From contig CM046307.1 of the NCBI GenBank assembly GCA_025267735.1, positions 56,477,395 to 56,541,394 of the forward strand: a stretch of 64,000 bases of DNA, in the 5' to 3' direction. This DNA is from Mactra quadrangularis (taxonomy: Eukaryota > Mollusca > Bivalvia > Venerida > Mactridae). Within the stretch, counting starts at the first letter, position 1. The number at the start of each line of letters is the position of its first letter. Below the pieces are notes generated by a model. It ran no database searches and was not told where the DNA came from. It saw only the letters and a program-made list of their open reading frames with translations. The position numbers were made by a program, and so were the translations under genes. Shown here in pieces: positions 30,297-41,680 of this stretch.

Positions 30297-31629
30297 GGTA
30301 ATGCGTACTTATGCACTTTAGATAAAGGGCTTGTCCGCTCAATATGGTGAATACCGTCATGCTCGTACATCCTTTTAATGACCTAAACAGAATACTTCGA
30401 TATTCAATATTTATCAGAAATAGTGATTTGGGCCATTGTAAATTGTATTATGTTAATATTTCAATAAAATATATTTAAACTATCTAAAATTTGTTAATAC
30501 GTATTAATTGTCAGCATACATAAATCCCGCTGATTTAAATACTCGGTATTCACTCGACAACCCCTCTACATAAATCTACTTTTATCGACATTGTTTAAGT
30601 TCAAATGTACGTACTATAGTAAGTATTTACGAGTGTACGAGGACTTGCGTTCAAATGTCTAGTATTTAAATAAGTGGGGTTTATGTGTGCGCCACTGACA
30701 GTTGAAGATAATTTATCAATATTAAATCGGTATAATGTTTCACCCCCCCAAATATTGGTTATCAATGGAGCTGGCCATGTTTATACATGTAGTCACAATG
30801 TTTACATAAACGAACTGTAGTCCAAAATTCTGCCATTTATTATGCAGATGAATCGTAAACAAATAAACACGAACTGTTTGTATGTCAAACGTATTGAATT
30901 TCTTTTCTGATGGTTAAACCCCAAAATATTGATTATTATACGAAATAGGTATTGAAAAGAGGTCTTTGCATAATGATTAAATTACCATATCCGCCCTAAT
31001 GATAAATGTCCATGAATAGCTTTAAGTCTTTTTTTTTCAAATGACGTACACACATTTAATTTCGTCCTCCTATTTTCTGTATTGGATTTCTACACCGCTT
31101 ATCGAAACTTTTTTATGAGCTTATTTTCGGCGGCCTCTGCCTTAAATATCCTTCGGGGATTTTCACAAAAATTCTTACGATACAAATCATCGTAAGTAAA
31201 AAAAGGAATCATTCATAATACGGTCATTTCTTTTGCCTATCAATTCAAAATATTCTAAAATTGTATACCCTCTAAACATCATAATAGTAGTAAATTAATA
31301 TTATCCTCAAGATTTTAATAGCAAATTCATAGAATAGACTTACGATGTTTTCTTAAGAATTTTTGTTTAAAGGCTACCTGGACACTTAACCACTACGTGC
31401 TAAGCCCTCCACCGGGAACCGACAATTCTCCCTCCACAGAGGAAAGACTGAATACAAAAATAATATCGAATTTTCTTATAAGTGTACACCTATAACTTGC
31501 AGTGGCCGGAGATCAAACTTTGAAAAACTCCGGATGTGAATTCCTCCACGCTAGCTACCATCGCGTTACAATCGTTGCTAACACATATATCTCAAGATAA
31601 CGTATTGTATGATGTTTTTTACTTCGGGT
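30297..31629. other. Gene-free AT-rich stretch
   Basis: No gene or bounded repeat was recognised. Confidence 0.5.
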
Positions 31630-31865
31630 TTTAACAATTTATCAGTTACATCACGGTGGTCGGTCGCCCTCCTCACGGTTCCAAGGACAGGCCTAGTTCC
31701 CTTGACCCAAGTTTCAACCTAGTACTGCTATTTTTAATATGAATGTAGGCGAGAGAATGGCTGTAGGAAATACATCATGACCAAAATCCACGAAGTTAAG
31801 TAAGTCCCGCTAAGGACTCGAACCCACGATCTCTGGATACGTTGTCGGACTTAAAACATCCTGAG
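31630..31865 (-). mobile_element. tRNA-derived SINE, family B, minus strand (decayed)
   Basis: GTTTTAACAATTTATCAG (tail), CGGTGGTCGGTCGCCCTCCT, GACCCAAGTTTCAACCTAGT and CGAACCCACGATCTCTGGAT (reversed B box) follow the order of family B. The A-box part is lost near 31865. Confidence 0.65.
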
Positions 31866-32929
31866 ATAAACAGGCGAGTGTTATAAAAACAAGTATATGT
31901 ACAAAAAAATTACATGGTTGCTCGTTCGAACTTTCAAATCAATTATCAATTAGCCTAAAACTGACTTTGAATAGAAACATTTTGGAAGCAATAAAGCCTT
32001 GATTTTTATATTTCTCATAACCTAAGGGTCAGTTTGCCTTAAAGTATAAACATGGACCCTATATTCATGTTTGTATATGGTCCTTGGTGTAAAAAATATT
32101 TTCTAAACGTAAAAACAGACACTGATAGCCGATTTTCAAATGTAAGAAACAATTAATAAACTAGGCTATAAACCATTTAAAACCATGATTTGTTTTCACT
32201 CACCAAATTTATATCGAAACTCGAAATCCAAGCAAAAACAATCTCCAATTTAATTCCTCCATTGTTTAAAATAATAAAAACAGTTCCTAATTCATAGGAT
32301 TATTAAAAGAATATTTAATATTGTACACTATATCACTGCTTTGTCTGGCAAATTGATTTCACGTACAGTAAATATTCAATTCTTAAAAGCTCCGATCATA
32401 TTCTTGATTGCATTCTTATCTTAAGTTAACGTTCAAAGTCTCGGAAAGAACAAGAATTTTAAATGTAAAATTGTATGGTTAGATATTCGGTTAAGAGCTC
32501 GATAAGTATTTGTATAGTACAATAGATAAGAAAGGGCTTGAATACACTTCTTTTATAAAGAATGTATGAAATATGTCTTAAATCATTGCACTACTTAACT
32601 GTATTGATAAATGATCGTCGATCTTATATTTGTACATGTATATCTAAATTTAGTACAAGTTTAAAATGAACTTAATGTTTATACATTTTGTACCGCACGT
32701 TTATATAAACAATGCGTTTATTTATAGTTCGTAAAAATAGTTTTTATTTGACCTCCATTTTCTAGCGAAATACATACACAAAGATTATGAGTAATACAAA
32801 GTTATGAAACATGTAAGGTATCATTTAAGTTTGTTCATCCCCCGTATGGACACAAATTATCATGGAGTTTCAAAGTTTTGAATTTCGTAGTTGTTTAATA
32901 CTTTTATTGTTTATTTATTTTATTTATAC
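31866..32929. other. Gene-free AT-rich stretch
   Basis: Nothing recognised on either strand. Confidence 0.5.
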
Positions 32930-33190
32930 TGGGTTTAACACCGTGTCAACACAATTTTTCAAGTTTTTTACGGCGCCCAGCGCACCTAACCTAGCTTTCA
33001 CGGACCCTTGTCAATAACCAGTACTCACCTACCCTTCCAACTTCTCAATATACCTTATACTTGGAGGAAAATCGACATTATTGTCAAAAATTCATGAATG
33101 GGTATAAACTCCCCTGATGGGATTCGAACCCGTAGCCTCTTGGTACACTAGATTCGGATTTTCGGTTGGATACCAACTGAGCTTTTGACA
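32930..33190 (-). mobile_element. tRNA-derived SINE, family A, minus strand
   Basis: Tail GGGTTTAACACCGTGTCAAC, body CAGCGCACCTAACCTAGCTT and AACCAGTACTCACCTACCCT, reversed B box GGGATTCGAACCCGTAGCC, reversed A box GATACCAACTGAGC. Nearly complete. Confidence 0.8.
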
Positions 33191-33579
33191 CTATTACCGA
33201 CTCTGACAGATACTTTTCAACAAACACCGTAAGCAAGTAGCTTTTAAACCAGTTTATAGAAATTTGATAAGCAATGTGATGATTTTATAAATAGAACTAG
33301 TAAAAGAACGATATGAGATTATTGATCATAGATGAATTTAATCAATCAAGTAATTATAAGATTTCCGACTAATGAAGAAGCTTTACGATTGGTACATACA
33401 GTATACTCCAAAAATCCTCGGACAGAATCCTGTTTTTAGTATAAAACAATTCACATTCGGTCATTCATCCACGAAACAAAGAGACACTGAGTCATGGTTC
33501 ACCATTGATAAGTACATCAACATACATGTATGATTGAAACTATTATAATGTAATGGCATTTTATAGTCTGAATATCATG
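33191..33579. other. Gene-free stretch with a second Tc1-like end
   Basis: At about 33399, ACAGTATACTCCAAAAATCC then TCGGACAGAATCCTG is a diverged relative of the wording at 29105. No partner end was found. Confidence 0.4.
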
Positions 33580-33878
33580 CTTCCGCACGTTCACCCACTT
33601 TACAGTTATTACCATTGGTGATAGGGCTACTGGTATACATATCTATCTATCTATCAATTCTCCCTGGTCTTCTGATTGCTCTTCTTGCTGCAGCCGACAA
33701 ATTGGCGCAACGGAACTATACCACCCTCGCTTGTATCCGTAAATACAGTCAGATGATCCCTCACAGTAAAGCAATCGCAGGTTGATTTCTTTCTCAAGGA
33801 AATTAGCAGTTCCCCTAGTGGGATTCGCACCAAGGACTCTCGATCCCTATGCGCGCGTCCTACTCATGGACCACACAT
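33580..33878 (-). mobile_element. tRNA-derived SINE, family C, copy 2
   Basis: Shares with 28090-28345 the body GTTGATTTCTTTCTCAAGGA and the reversed head with CCCCTAGTGGGATTCGCACC, CTCTCGATCCCTATGCGCG. A (TATC)n microsatellite lies inside at about 33640-33655. The low-coordinate limit is uncertain. Confidence 0.6.
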
Positions 33879-34501
33879 ATTATCAGTTTTTTTTCTATAA
33901 AAAATCACAAATTTTGAAGGAGACTGTAGAAAAGTCGGAAAAAAAATCATCAAAGAAGTATAATCTTTTATAATTCTATAATTGAAGGAGTTACCTAAAT
34001 GTGATGAACTTTTGACGCTAGATTCAAGAGAGAAAAGATTCGTAAAATAATAACAGTGCACCATATAATACAGGTAGCGAATACAAAGGTATGAGAAAAC
34101 ATATCAGGAACATCCACATTAAAACACAGTCTTTACAGAGCCAAAAAACAAAGAAGAACTTTTGTTATGGCAAGGACATCACAATCAAATAAGGAAAACA
34201 AAACCTTATGGGGGTTCCGCTTTGGAATTTCCATGCATGTAGGCCTATAGGCTAGCTTTCCAAAGTCTAAGACATAAAATTTAGAAATTCTTAAATCTGA
34301 CAGACCAGCTAAGAATGTGTAAAATTAACAAGTCTATTAATAACGGTCTAAGAAACGAAAATAAATACAAAATATAAATTTATCGCACATGTTTCCAAAT
34401 GAGATATCAAATGCTGTTCTGAATCAAACATATTTTGAAAAATGATTTAATGGACATTTTAGTTAAGAAGTTAGATTCTGCTACTACCTTCCCAGAGTTG
34501 G
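33879..34501. other. Gene-free AT-rich stretch
   Basis: Nothing recognised. Confidence 0.5.
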
Positions 34502-34796
34502 CCGCCTAGCTCAATTGGTAGCATGCTAGTCATACAGATCTATTGGTCGTGGGTTCGTTTCTCGTGAGGGGCATACAACTGTACTTTCGTGGAGCCCAGT
34601 CATGAGATAATATTACGGATATTCTCCCTTTTACCACTGATTCTTAGTAATGTAGGACAGTTGTCAGTCACTGGCGGATTAATGTGACTAGAAACTGGTT
34701 AGCAGCTAAATCTAGAGATTTAGCCTTTCCAGGAACGATGAGTGGGTTGACTCTCCGCCATGATATGACCTATACAATGCGTTGTAACAGCGTTAC
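34502..34796 (+). mobile_element. tRNA-derived SINE, family B, plus strand
   Basis: Head CCGCCTAGCTCAATTGGTAG with B box GTGGGTTCGTTTCTCG; body GGACAGTTGTCAGTCACTGG, CAGCTAAATCTAGAGATTTA, CCTTTCCAGGAACGATGAGT; tail GATATGACCTATACAATGCG, TTGTAACAGCG. It gives the sense-strand order for the minus-strand copies elsewhere. Confidence 0.85.
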
Positions 34797-35698
34797 CCCC
34801 CTCCCTAAAAGAATGCTCATTTATTCTTCGCGTGATATCACAACTTTGTTGAGTTAATTATATCCATATCAAAATCCGGATATTCATTAACAATTTGATA
34901 AGTATACTTGTCAGGCGGGTAAAACTTGCGTCAAAACATAACAACTGTATTAACGAGCAGCGATACTAGTCTAAGAAGCAGGAAACAAAATGTTGAACGA
35001 AACAGACATTGATAACAGACCTATCAAAATACTTCAACCAAATCGTCAAGTGGATGTAGTTACATTCTATAATTTCATTTTTACTCAGCAGCTAGAAAGG
35101 CTCTGCATAGTTCAATAAATTCGAAAGTGTAGTCTACAAGAAAACAGAAAATTAACGGTACAGTCAACCAAGGTGGCGGACCAAACGCTGATAAAAAAGG
35201 TTAACATATTTCATTTTCTCTATTTCTCTAACTTAATCCACATTTATTGTTGTATAATCAATTGTATTCAACCAGGCATTGACTCCGGTGCATAATGTAC
35301 AACCTCTATTCCCTTGATATCCACACAAGAGCTCAGAAATGAATCACAATGTTGGTCGATGTAAGATTTTAAAAATTGAATCGAGAAAAAAAATCATCTA
35401 AGTCTGATTCTGACTTTTTTGAGTTCTTAGATTGAAATCCAGTGACAGAGAAGCTACTAAGCCCCTTACTTTGGAGGATCATTCCCTCCCTTCAACAAAA
35501 ACAAACATTTTATGAGTGTACACTAAAGTGAGTGCAGTCACCGGTGTATGGTGCTGTCAAAACGTACATTTTTGAACTAATAAAATGCAACTTATGGTTT
35601 TTGAACCCATTCTTTTCACGCTGTTACAATTTTCAACAAAGATAAAGAGGCGTAGTTTAAGCGTAACATCTTATTTTACTGTAACTATGTCGGCATGT
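34797..35698. other. Gene-free AT-rich stretch
   Basis: No gene was recognised. Confidence 0.5.
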
Positions 35699-35706
35699 GT
35701 TATCAC

Positions 35707-36157
35707 TAGGGGTGTAACAATACGGTAAAACCCGTTTTGCAATATATTGCAATACATAAAACCCGTGTTGCAATATATTGCAATACTTATTGTTTTTCTC
35801 GCATACATGCATAGAATGGATTAATGCACTTGCATCGTCTTAATTTGATCAACATTACACATAGATATTTGTATTTTCAAATAATCTACAAGTATTATGC
35901 AAATATTTGAATAAATTAGAAAAAATATGTTTTGAATTGACTTTCAAAGATAATTATTATCTCACTTTACGAAAAAAAATCAAGTTTCCAACACAAATTC
36001 AACATTTATTCAAACATTTAAATTTCAGTCTCTGATAAAAACAATCAGTACGGCACATAACTACAAAAACCGGTTCAGAGAAAATCGAACCGGTTAAAAA
36101 CCGTCAGAATTCGTATTGCAATATTAACCGGTATATCGGTTAACCGTTACACCCCTA
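35707..36157. mobile_element. hAT-type MITE, copy 1, 451 bp, with perfect TSD
   Basis: The 12-bp ends TAGGGGTGTAAC and GTTACACCCCTA are exact inverses. GTTATCAC stands at 35699-35706 and 36158-36165 as a perfect 8-bp duplication. Internal blocks TTGCAATATATTGCAATAC (twice) and AACCGGTATATCGGTTAACC are themselves palindromic. The end sequence and 8-bp duplication are typical of hAT non-autonomous elements. Confidence 0.93.
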
Positions 36158-36165
36158 GTTATCAC

Positions 36166-37444
36166 CCTTTGACTCGTTAAAAAACGTTTATTGTCTAGCA
36201 TTGCCACACACACTAGATGGTGCTGTCGCCAATGACAAGCTCGTCTTTCATCCATTTTCAGACTCCACCTTCTGAAATGGTGTCTTGAACGGAGCTTGTC
36301 GATTCTAAGATTTGAAGAAAGTTTTTAAGATTATACATTGAGGTATTGTTCAGATTACATAACATAACAATAACGAATGTGCAATAGGGTTGTTTAAAAG
36401 CATAGCATTTATATAATTTTGTTATTCGGACGAAGGAAACATTGACTAAAGCAATAAACTGAACAAAATGTGGCGAAAAAAACGATAAATAATATTTCCG
36501 TTTTAATCAACTGTTGAATTGAAAAGTGTTGTTCCGCTTTTAATAAAATGAAAAGTAAGTGCAGGACATCTGTCCTCCAGCACTCCAGTGCTTCAATTAT
36601 TACAATTCATCCAATGCATACAATAATATTTGTCTGTGACAATTTATATAATGGACTCGCATGAGTCGTTTCTCTGGTGAGTGTATGAACTAATCTTAAT
36701 ACATGTAATGTTCACAATTCGTCGAAAAGCATGCGGCATCTCTATGTTGTTTGAATAAATAACAAAAGTAACACTTTAACAAACAATATTTGTACTAGCA
36801 CTTCTTTGTTTAGCATGAAAATAAATATCGCCACCTTTCTATCAGAAGTCAATAATGCCTTGTTTTATGTCTCAAGGGTTTGCTAAAACATATATTTGGA
36901 AGCAGTTAATGTCTGTTTTATTGTACCATCGACTAGAATATCGGTGCTTATTTCATGGATATTTTCCAATTAATTCATTCAGAATACATTTATGTTCCTG
37001 ATATCTCGTTCATAGATTGCCAGCAATTTCCATTTATTTATGTATCAAATCAAAGTCAGGGCATTAGAGTATAAAAATGTCACAGTTTTAAACTTATTGC
37101 TTGTAAATAATTTATACACATTCCACATGCAAAGACACCCAATGAACTGTAAGACGAGAGCATAATGTAACAAAAAGAGACGGCAAATATCAAGTAAAAC
37201 ATGACCTCCAGCTGTATATGCCAGTACGGGGATAGCTTAGTCGGACCAATGATTATAATTATATTGATCGAAGCACGGTCGAGGCCATTGTAGCATTCGA
37301 GATCCGAGAAATGTTCATTAACTTGCAATTAGATCGTAAGGTCAAGTTTTATTTGTGATATTTTACCTAATGTATAATTTTCTGGTGCATTCACATTGCA
37401 TACAAAGTGTTTCTCCTTGTAATATGTTCTAAGGAACAGAAAAG
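36166..37444. other. Gene-free AT-rich stretch
   Basis: The minus-strand ORF at 37080-37328 has no recognisable domain. Nothing else was seen. Confidence 0.45.
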
Positions 37445-37832
37445 ATATAGAGGATATTCGTCAACTTTAGTGTAAGATCGATTTTTATTTCACCGAGTGA
37501 GCTCAGAAAACATATTTTCACGAGTGGCATAGCCATGAGTGAAAATGTCACTTTCTGAGTTCACGAGTTGAAATAAAAATCATCTTACGCTAAAGTTGAC
37601 GAATATTCTGTTTCTTTCATGCTTAGTTTTGCGTTTTATTTGATGTATTTTACACAGATTATATTGTGACGTCATTTCTACTCCAAGATGACGTCATTTA
37701 TTATCTAATATGACGTCATGAACGATGAAAATATAAGGTTATATTTTCACTGCGATGAAAATATAAAATTCATATTTTCATCGTTTATTTTCATCGAATA
37801 ACGTGACGTTTCACCGAAAAGCATGAAAGAAA
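37445..37832. mobile_element. Foldback element with inner hairpins and a triple TGACGTCA cluster
   Basis: The first hairpin has arms ATTCGTCAACTTTAGTGTAA, GATCGATTTTTATTTCACC and the inverse, with the turn near 37536. Then come TTTCTTTCATGCTTAGTTTT (about 37612) and its partner AAAAGCATGAAAGAAACT (to 37832). Between them are three exact TGACGTCA sites (37667, 37689, 37711) and repeats of CGATGAAAATATAA in both orientations. Relatives without the second part occur at 10035 and 39920. Confidence 0.75.
37667..37718. promoter_or_regulatory. Three consensus CRE (TGACGTCA) octamers in 52 bp
   Basis: TGACGTCA occurs at 37667-37674, 37689-37696 and 37711-37718. This palindromic octamer is the consensus site of CREB/ATF-type bZIP proteins. 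A half-site-like GTGACGTTTC follows near 37803. There is no gene close by, so function is conjecture; the sites belong to the surrounding mobile element. Confidence 0.7.
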
Positions 37833-38404
37833 CTTAATTAATTACAGGGCTTGGGCATTACTCATCATCCAAATAAATACAAATCATGCGACATGAAAAC
37901 TTATCATTTAATCTAAACACACATAAAGGAGGTAAAATAACATAGTCATAATTATAGAAGAATTAAAGGTTAATATGTCAACGGTTAATATGAGAGAACC
38001 TAATCACGATTGCCTTCTTTACGTATTTAGATAGTTAAAAGCATACATTTAAGGTACATGCTATCTCATATCATCGTATTAAGAATAGTTGTCAGTCACT
38101 GGCACTTGAAACTATACTGGATCGCGATATGTGACTATCCAGGAACATTTGGCCAATGCGATATGCCTAAACCCTCCTCGCTCTGCTCTAGGGGACATGA
38201 AAGCGGATTCAAAAGTGATTAACTAAGTTGTACGAACTGGTTAAGCAATGTTGTACCTCATAGAACTTAAGATGAGTGGGGAAGGAAGTAAATTCGGTCT
38301 TCATGTGAAGTTGGTGTTTGAATCAATAAGGTTGTCTGAAGTATATGTTTCCAAACGTAAATTGATTGAACTATTTCATTATTCATGAAGCTGCTTTCTA
38401 CACT
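37833..38404. other. Gene-free stretch with a possible family B SINE scrap
   Basis: AGTTGTCAGTCACTGGCACTT (about 38090) resembles the family B body at 34655. Nothing else was seen. Confidence 0.35.
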
Positions 38405-39030
38405 ATATGGTGGCATATTTCTGCCACCAGATAACCACATAACTAACTAGTTAATTAAGAGGTTAACTAGTTATGTTAACTAGTTAACCTCTTAAGTTAA
38501 TTAAGTTAAGTGGTTAACTAGTTATCGTAAGTTGTTAACCACTTAACTAACTATTTAATTAAGACGTTAACTAATTACCGTAACTAGTTAACATCTTAAG
38601 TTAATTAAGTTAAGTGGTTAACTAGTTACTGTAAGAAGTTAACCACTTAACTATTTAATTAAGATGTTAACTAGTAACCGTAACTAGTTAACCACTTAAC
38701 TAACTATTTAATTAAGAGGTTAACTAGTTACCGTAATTACTTAACATATATGGTTACATGTATCTGATGGCAGAAATATGCCACCATAGTAACTAGTTGA
38801 CCAGTCAACACAATGTTGCTAACCTCGTATGTGGTTATCTAGTTACGTAACTAGTTAACGTCTTACCATTAAGCTGGTGAAATAATACAAAAATGGCAGT
38901 TGGGCACTAACTTGCAATTATTTCCTGTTATGATCATTAGTTTTTTTTGGAAATAATAACTAGTTACATAACTAGTTGACCACATAATTAACTTGTAGTT
39001 ATATATGGTGGCAGAAATATGCCACCGTAA
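38405..39030. repeat. Palindromic monomer array framed by GGTGGCA palindromes
   Basis: Three boundary palindromes of the form GGTGGCA-6-TGCCACC lie at about 38409-38428, 38769-38787 (one base off) and 39006-39025. Between the first two are six monomers centred on TTAATTAA (starts 38451, 38497, 38555, 38601, 38655, 38708; spacing 46-58 bp). Each is built as TAACTAGTTAAC, a (T/C)CTTAAG arm, TTAATTAA, the CTTAAG-like inverse, and GTTAACTAGTTA. Between the second and third boundaries AACTAGTT-type words continue more sparsely around unrelated sequence. It has no coding potential. Confidence 0.85.
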
Positions 39031-39667
39031 TTCTAACCTATTGTTATGATTATTATTATAATAAGCATATTAGTACAGTGGTGAACAATGTATTTGATTT
39101 ATGTGTCTAGTATTTTATGAGCAAGTGAGAAGATGGGAACTCGTTCTTCAGCGGATGATGAGATCTTTTTACCAAACAACATTTTACGTCAATAATGTAA
39201 CGGCTATGTAAAATTGTGTGCCAAATTTACGAAGCGTAGATGACTACAGATGCATTGAATGGAAAAACTGCAAACCTTACATAATTACTGAAATGAAACA
39301 AAAATAGTTAAGATTAAAAAAACAGTCTATTTTTTGAAAAGAGCAAAAATGCAGAATTATCAGATGCGAGTGAGTTGATTTGGGATAATTTATTATGCAT
39401 ATTATTACATGAAACAAACGTATGATAACGTAACAATATATAATGTTTTTTGTTCGGGAGCGTGCCGACCGCCTGAAATAACGTCAAAGGTTTTGCCATG
39501 AAGCGACATAATTTTATTTATTCAAACGGCGAATTGATAACTCGCTTTAATTCTTTTAGAATGCAAATTTTCAATGTTTGGAATGTCTCACACATAAGTC
39601 CAATCGTTGAAGGAATTGCCAAGATATTACAACGTACCATAAAGGTTAAAGAATGCCTTAATTTGTT
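39031..39667. other. Gene-free stretch with half of a CACAGGCG-type end
   Basis: GTTCGGGAGCGTGCCGACCG then CCTG at about 39453-39475 matches the right end of the short MITE family at 1400, 8496 and 47996. No left end was found. Confidence 0.4.
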
Positions 39668-39915
39668 TTTGTTTGGTTTAACGGCGGTCAGTCAACCTAC
39701 TCACTGTTCCTAAAAATACTAAATCTCTTGATTGAGCTGTTATCTAGTAACTAGGTGTATATTTCCGTCATTAACAGACAATTGTCCTACATGGTATAGA
39801 ATCAGTGGCAGGAGGGAGAATGACTGTAGAAATTATTCTATGATCTAATTCCACGAAAGTATGCCCCGACCGGAAATAAAATCCATGATCCCTTGATCAG
39901 TAGACTTGCGTACAG
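39668..39915 (-). mobile_element. tRNA-derived SINE, family B, minus strand, head truncated
   Basis: Tail GTTTGGTTTAACGGCGGTCA, body CTAAATCTCTTGATTGAGCT, TGTCCTACATGGTATAGAAT, GGAGGGAGAATGACTGTAG, then CGAAAGTATGCCCCGACCGG. The A-box end is replaced by the foldback starting near 39920. Confidence 0.75.
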
Positions 39916-39919
39916 AAAC

Positions 39920-40080
39920 AGAATCTTCGTCAACTTTGGTGTAAGACCTTTTTATTTGAACTTGTGGACTCAGAAAATGACATTTTCATTCGTTGCTATG
40001 CCACTCGTTAGAATATGTTTTCTGAGCTCACTCGGTGAAATAAAAATCGATCTTACACCAAAGTGATGAATATCCTCAAT
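39920..40080. mobile_element. Foldback element, relative of the first hairpin at 37445
   Basis: Arms ATCTTCGTCAACTTTGGTGT, AAGACC and the inverse GATCGATCTTACACCAAAG are separated by GACTCAGAAAATGACATTTT and its partner GAATATGTTTTCTGAGCTCA. It lies directly against the truncated SINE. Confidence 0.75.
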
Positions 40081-40584
40081 ATATTCACGGTAATATATGG
40101 TTGATGCAACGTTATATATAATCTATTCGCTCTCTGATCAAAGCTAACCATTATTATGTCTAGTCTTAACCTGTGTATAATTGACCGTTTCTATTTCATT
40201 TGCATTATTCCGCTGCAAAGATTTCTTTTACCGATTACAGATGATCTGCTTAGATTATATCAGACAGAAATTAATTGTCTCTAGAATCAAGTTCAATCAA
40301 TCCTCACGCGGCGTAATCTTTCAGCTGTCTACATATCTTTTTTCTATTTCATAATTTGATTGCATTTTTCCACTATTATAATTTTTATTTGATATATATA
40401 TATATTTATGGCAATCTATCGACTCAATGTAAGTTGTAGCACGTATGTCTGCCTGACTGTAAACCCAGGGGTGTGGGTTCAAATCCAATGCAGGACCTAC
40501 ATATAACTTTATGAAGTTTAGTTGTGAAATATTTTCTGTATCTATTCTGCCTCAGTCTGTAAACAGTAGAACAATTGTCAATCA
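40081..40584. other. Gene-free stretch with a tRNA-like scrap
   Basis: At about 40433-40498 GTAGCACGTATGTCTGCCTG and GTGGGTTCAAATCCAATGCA have A- and B-box-like wording, probably a decayed SINE head. A short (AT)n run lies near 40395. Confidence 0.4.
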
Positions 40585-40750
40585 TTGGAAGCCAGCCTGG
40601 CTGAGAGGTTACGGCGTTGGACTGGTAATCAATGGATAGTCAGGTCCGCGTTGGTTCGAATGCCGTCCAAAACCTTCCCCGTTATTTCCTTGTGCGAAAA
40701 ACGTTATCCTACTAGCTCAGTACCTACTGGGGGACCAGGACGCGGACTAG
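40585..40750 (+). mobile_element. SINE with tRNA-Ser-like head (family E)
   Basis: GGCTGAGAGGTTACGGCGTT (A-box region), GGACTGGTAATCAATGG (anticodon-arm-like) and TTGGTTCGAATGCCGTCC (B box) with a long variable region recall a class II tRNA. The stems are imperfect and a non-tRNA body follows (GTTATCCTACTAGCTCAGTA), so it is not a functional tRNA. It abuts the LINE remnant. Confidence 0.55.
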
Positions 40751-40769
40751 AAAAATCCTTAACAAACCC

Positions 40770-41680
40770 TTTGATGCCCCGTCGGAGGTGTTACTCAAGC
40801 AACTAAATTGGATGAAATTTCCTTACCGTGTTAACTATAAAAAGGCTATTATTGTCTACAAATCCCTTAATAACACAAGTTCTGAATATCTTAATACATG
40901 TAACAGATTTGTCCTAAGTAATAATCATCAATACAGATCAAGTTCTACACAAAAACTAAATGCTCCAAAACCTAGACTTGAATTCTTTAGAAAATCTTTA
41001 ATATAGGCCTACTCAGGACCTGTCATTTGGAATGAAATACCCCTAAACAGTCGTCTTGCAAACAGCCTTAACTCATTCAAAAACAATACGTTTAATGGAA
41101 AATGCAATAAGATTGAAATGCTCTTTGTCCACCTAAAACTCGTCTCACGCATATTGCTCCTGTTAATGTTCTTTTCTTTTCAGGTTACATAAACGGATCT
41201 AGAGGGGGTCAGGGGGTCCGGACCCCCATACAATTACCGAAATGTATCTGTCCATTAGCGTTTTTCTTTACTGTAAGTCATTTTAAGTAGCATTATGCAT
41301 TTTTTCTCGGTGCTTATATAGATTTAGTGGTTATGTAATTTTTATTTTTGATATGTTGCATTATTCTGCAAAATGTGTATAATGTGGTTCGAAAGTTTGG
41401 ACCCCCTAGAAATAGTTCGGACCCCACTAGAAAAAAATCCTGGGTCCGCCCCTGGGTTTCTTTGCTCTTTATTTGAATGCTATGTACTCAGTATAGAACA
41501 TGTTTTTCTCAAGTCTACTGCACAAACTCTTCATTTCTTATTCTTAAATGTTTTATATGCATTCATTATTTAAATATTGTATTTTTTAATGTGTAATATG
41601 TTTGATAGAGGCCCACATGAAAGATTGGATTTATCCAAATGTGTAGCCTCTTAAAATTTGGTCTTTATTACTATTATTAA
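40770..41680 (+). pseudogene. LINE reverse transcriptase C-terminus and 3' UTR (second LINE)
   Basis: The frame reads LLKQLNWMKFPYRVNYKKAI, IVYKSLNNTSSEYLNTCNRF and, after a stop, SGPVIWNEIPLNSRLANSLN. These follow the YK-S-LN / P-Y-L / LWN-LP pattern at the end of CR1-like reverse transcriptases. The 3' UTR continues with GAGGCCCACATGAAAGATTG, GATTTATCCAAATGTGTAGC and a TTATTACTATTATTAATAA tail. The MITE at 41188-41456 interrupts it. It is 5'-truncated and inactive. Confidence 0.75.
41188..41456. mobile_element. MITE-like element nested in LINE 3' UTR
   Basis: The left end ACGGATCTAGAGGGGGTCAG, GGGGTCCGGACCCCC faces the right end GGGGCGGACCCAGGATTTTT, CTAGTGGGGTCCGAAC (read on the other strand). 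It is related in wording to 12313-12795. LINE 3' UTR sequence continues on both sides. Confidence 0.7.

Noticed and set aside
38405..39030. CRISPR-like array
   Set aside because: Units are palindromes in alternating orientation without unique spacers, and the genome is eukaryotic.
40585..40680. tRNA-Ser-like gene
   Set aside because: Acceptor and anticodon stems are imperfect and a SINE-like body follows without a terminator run.
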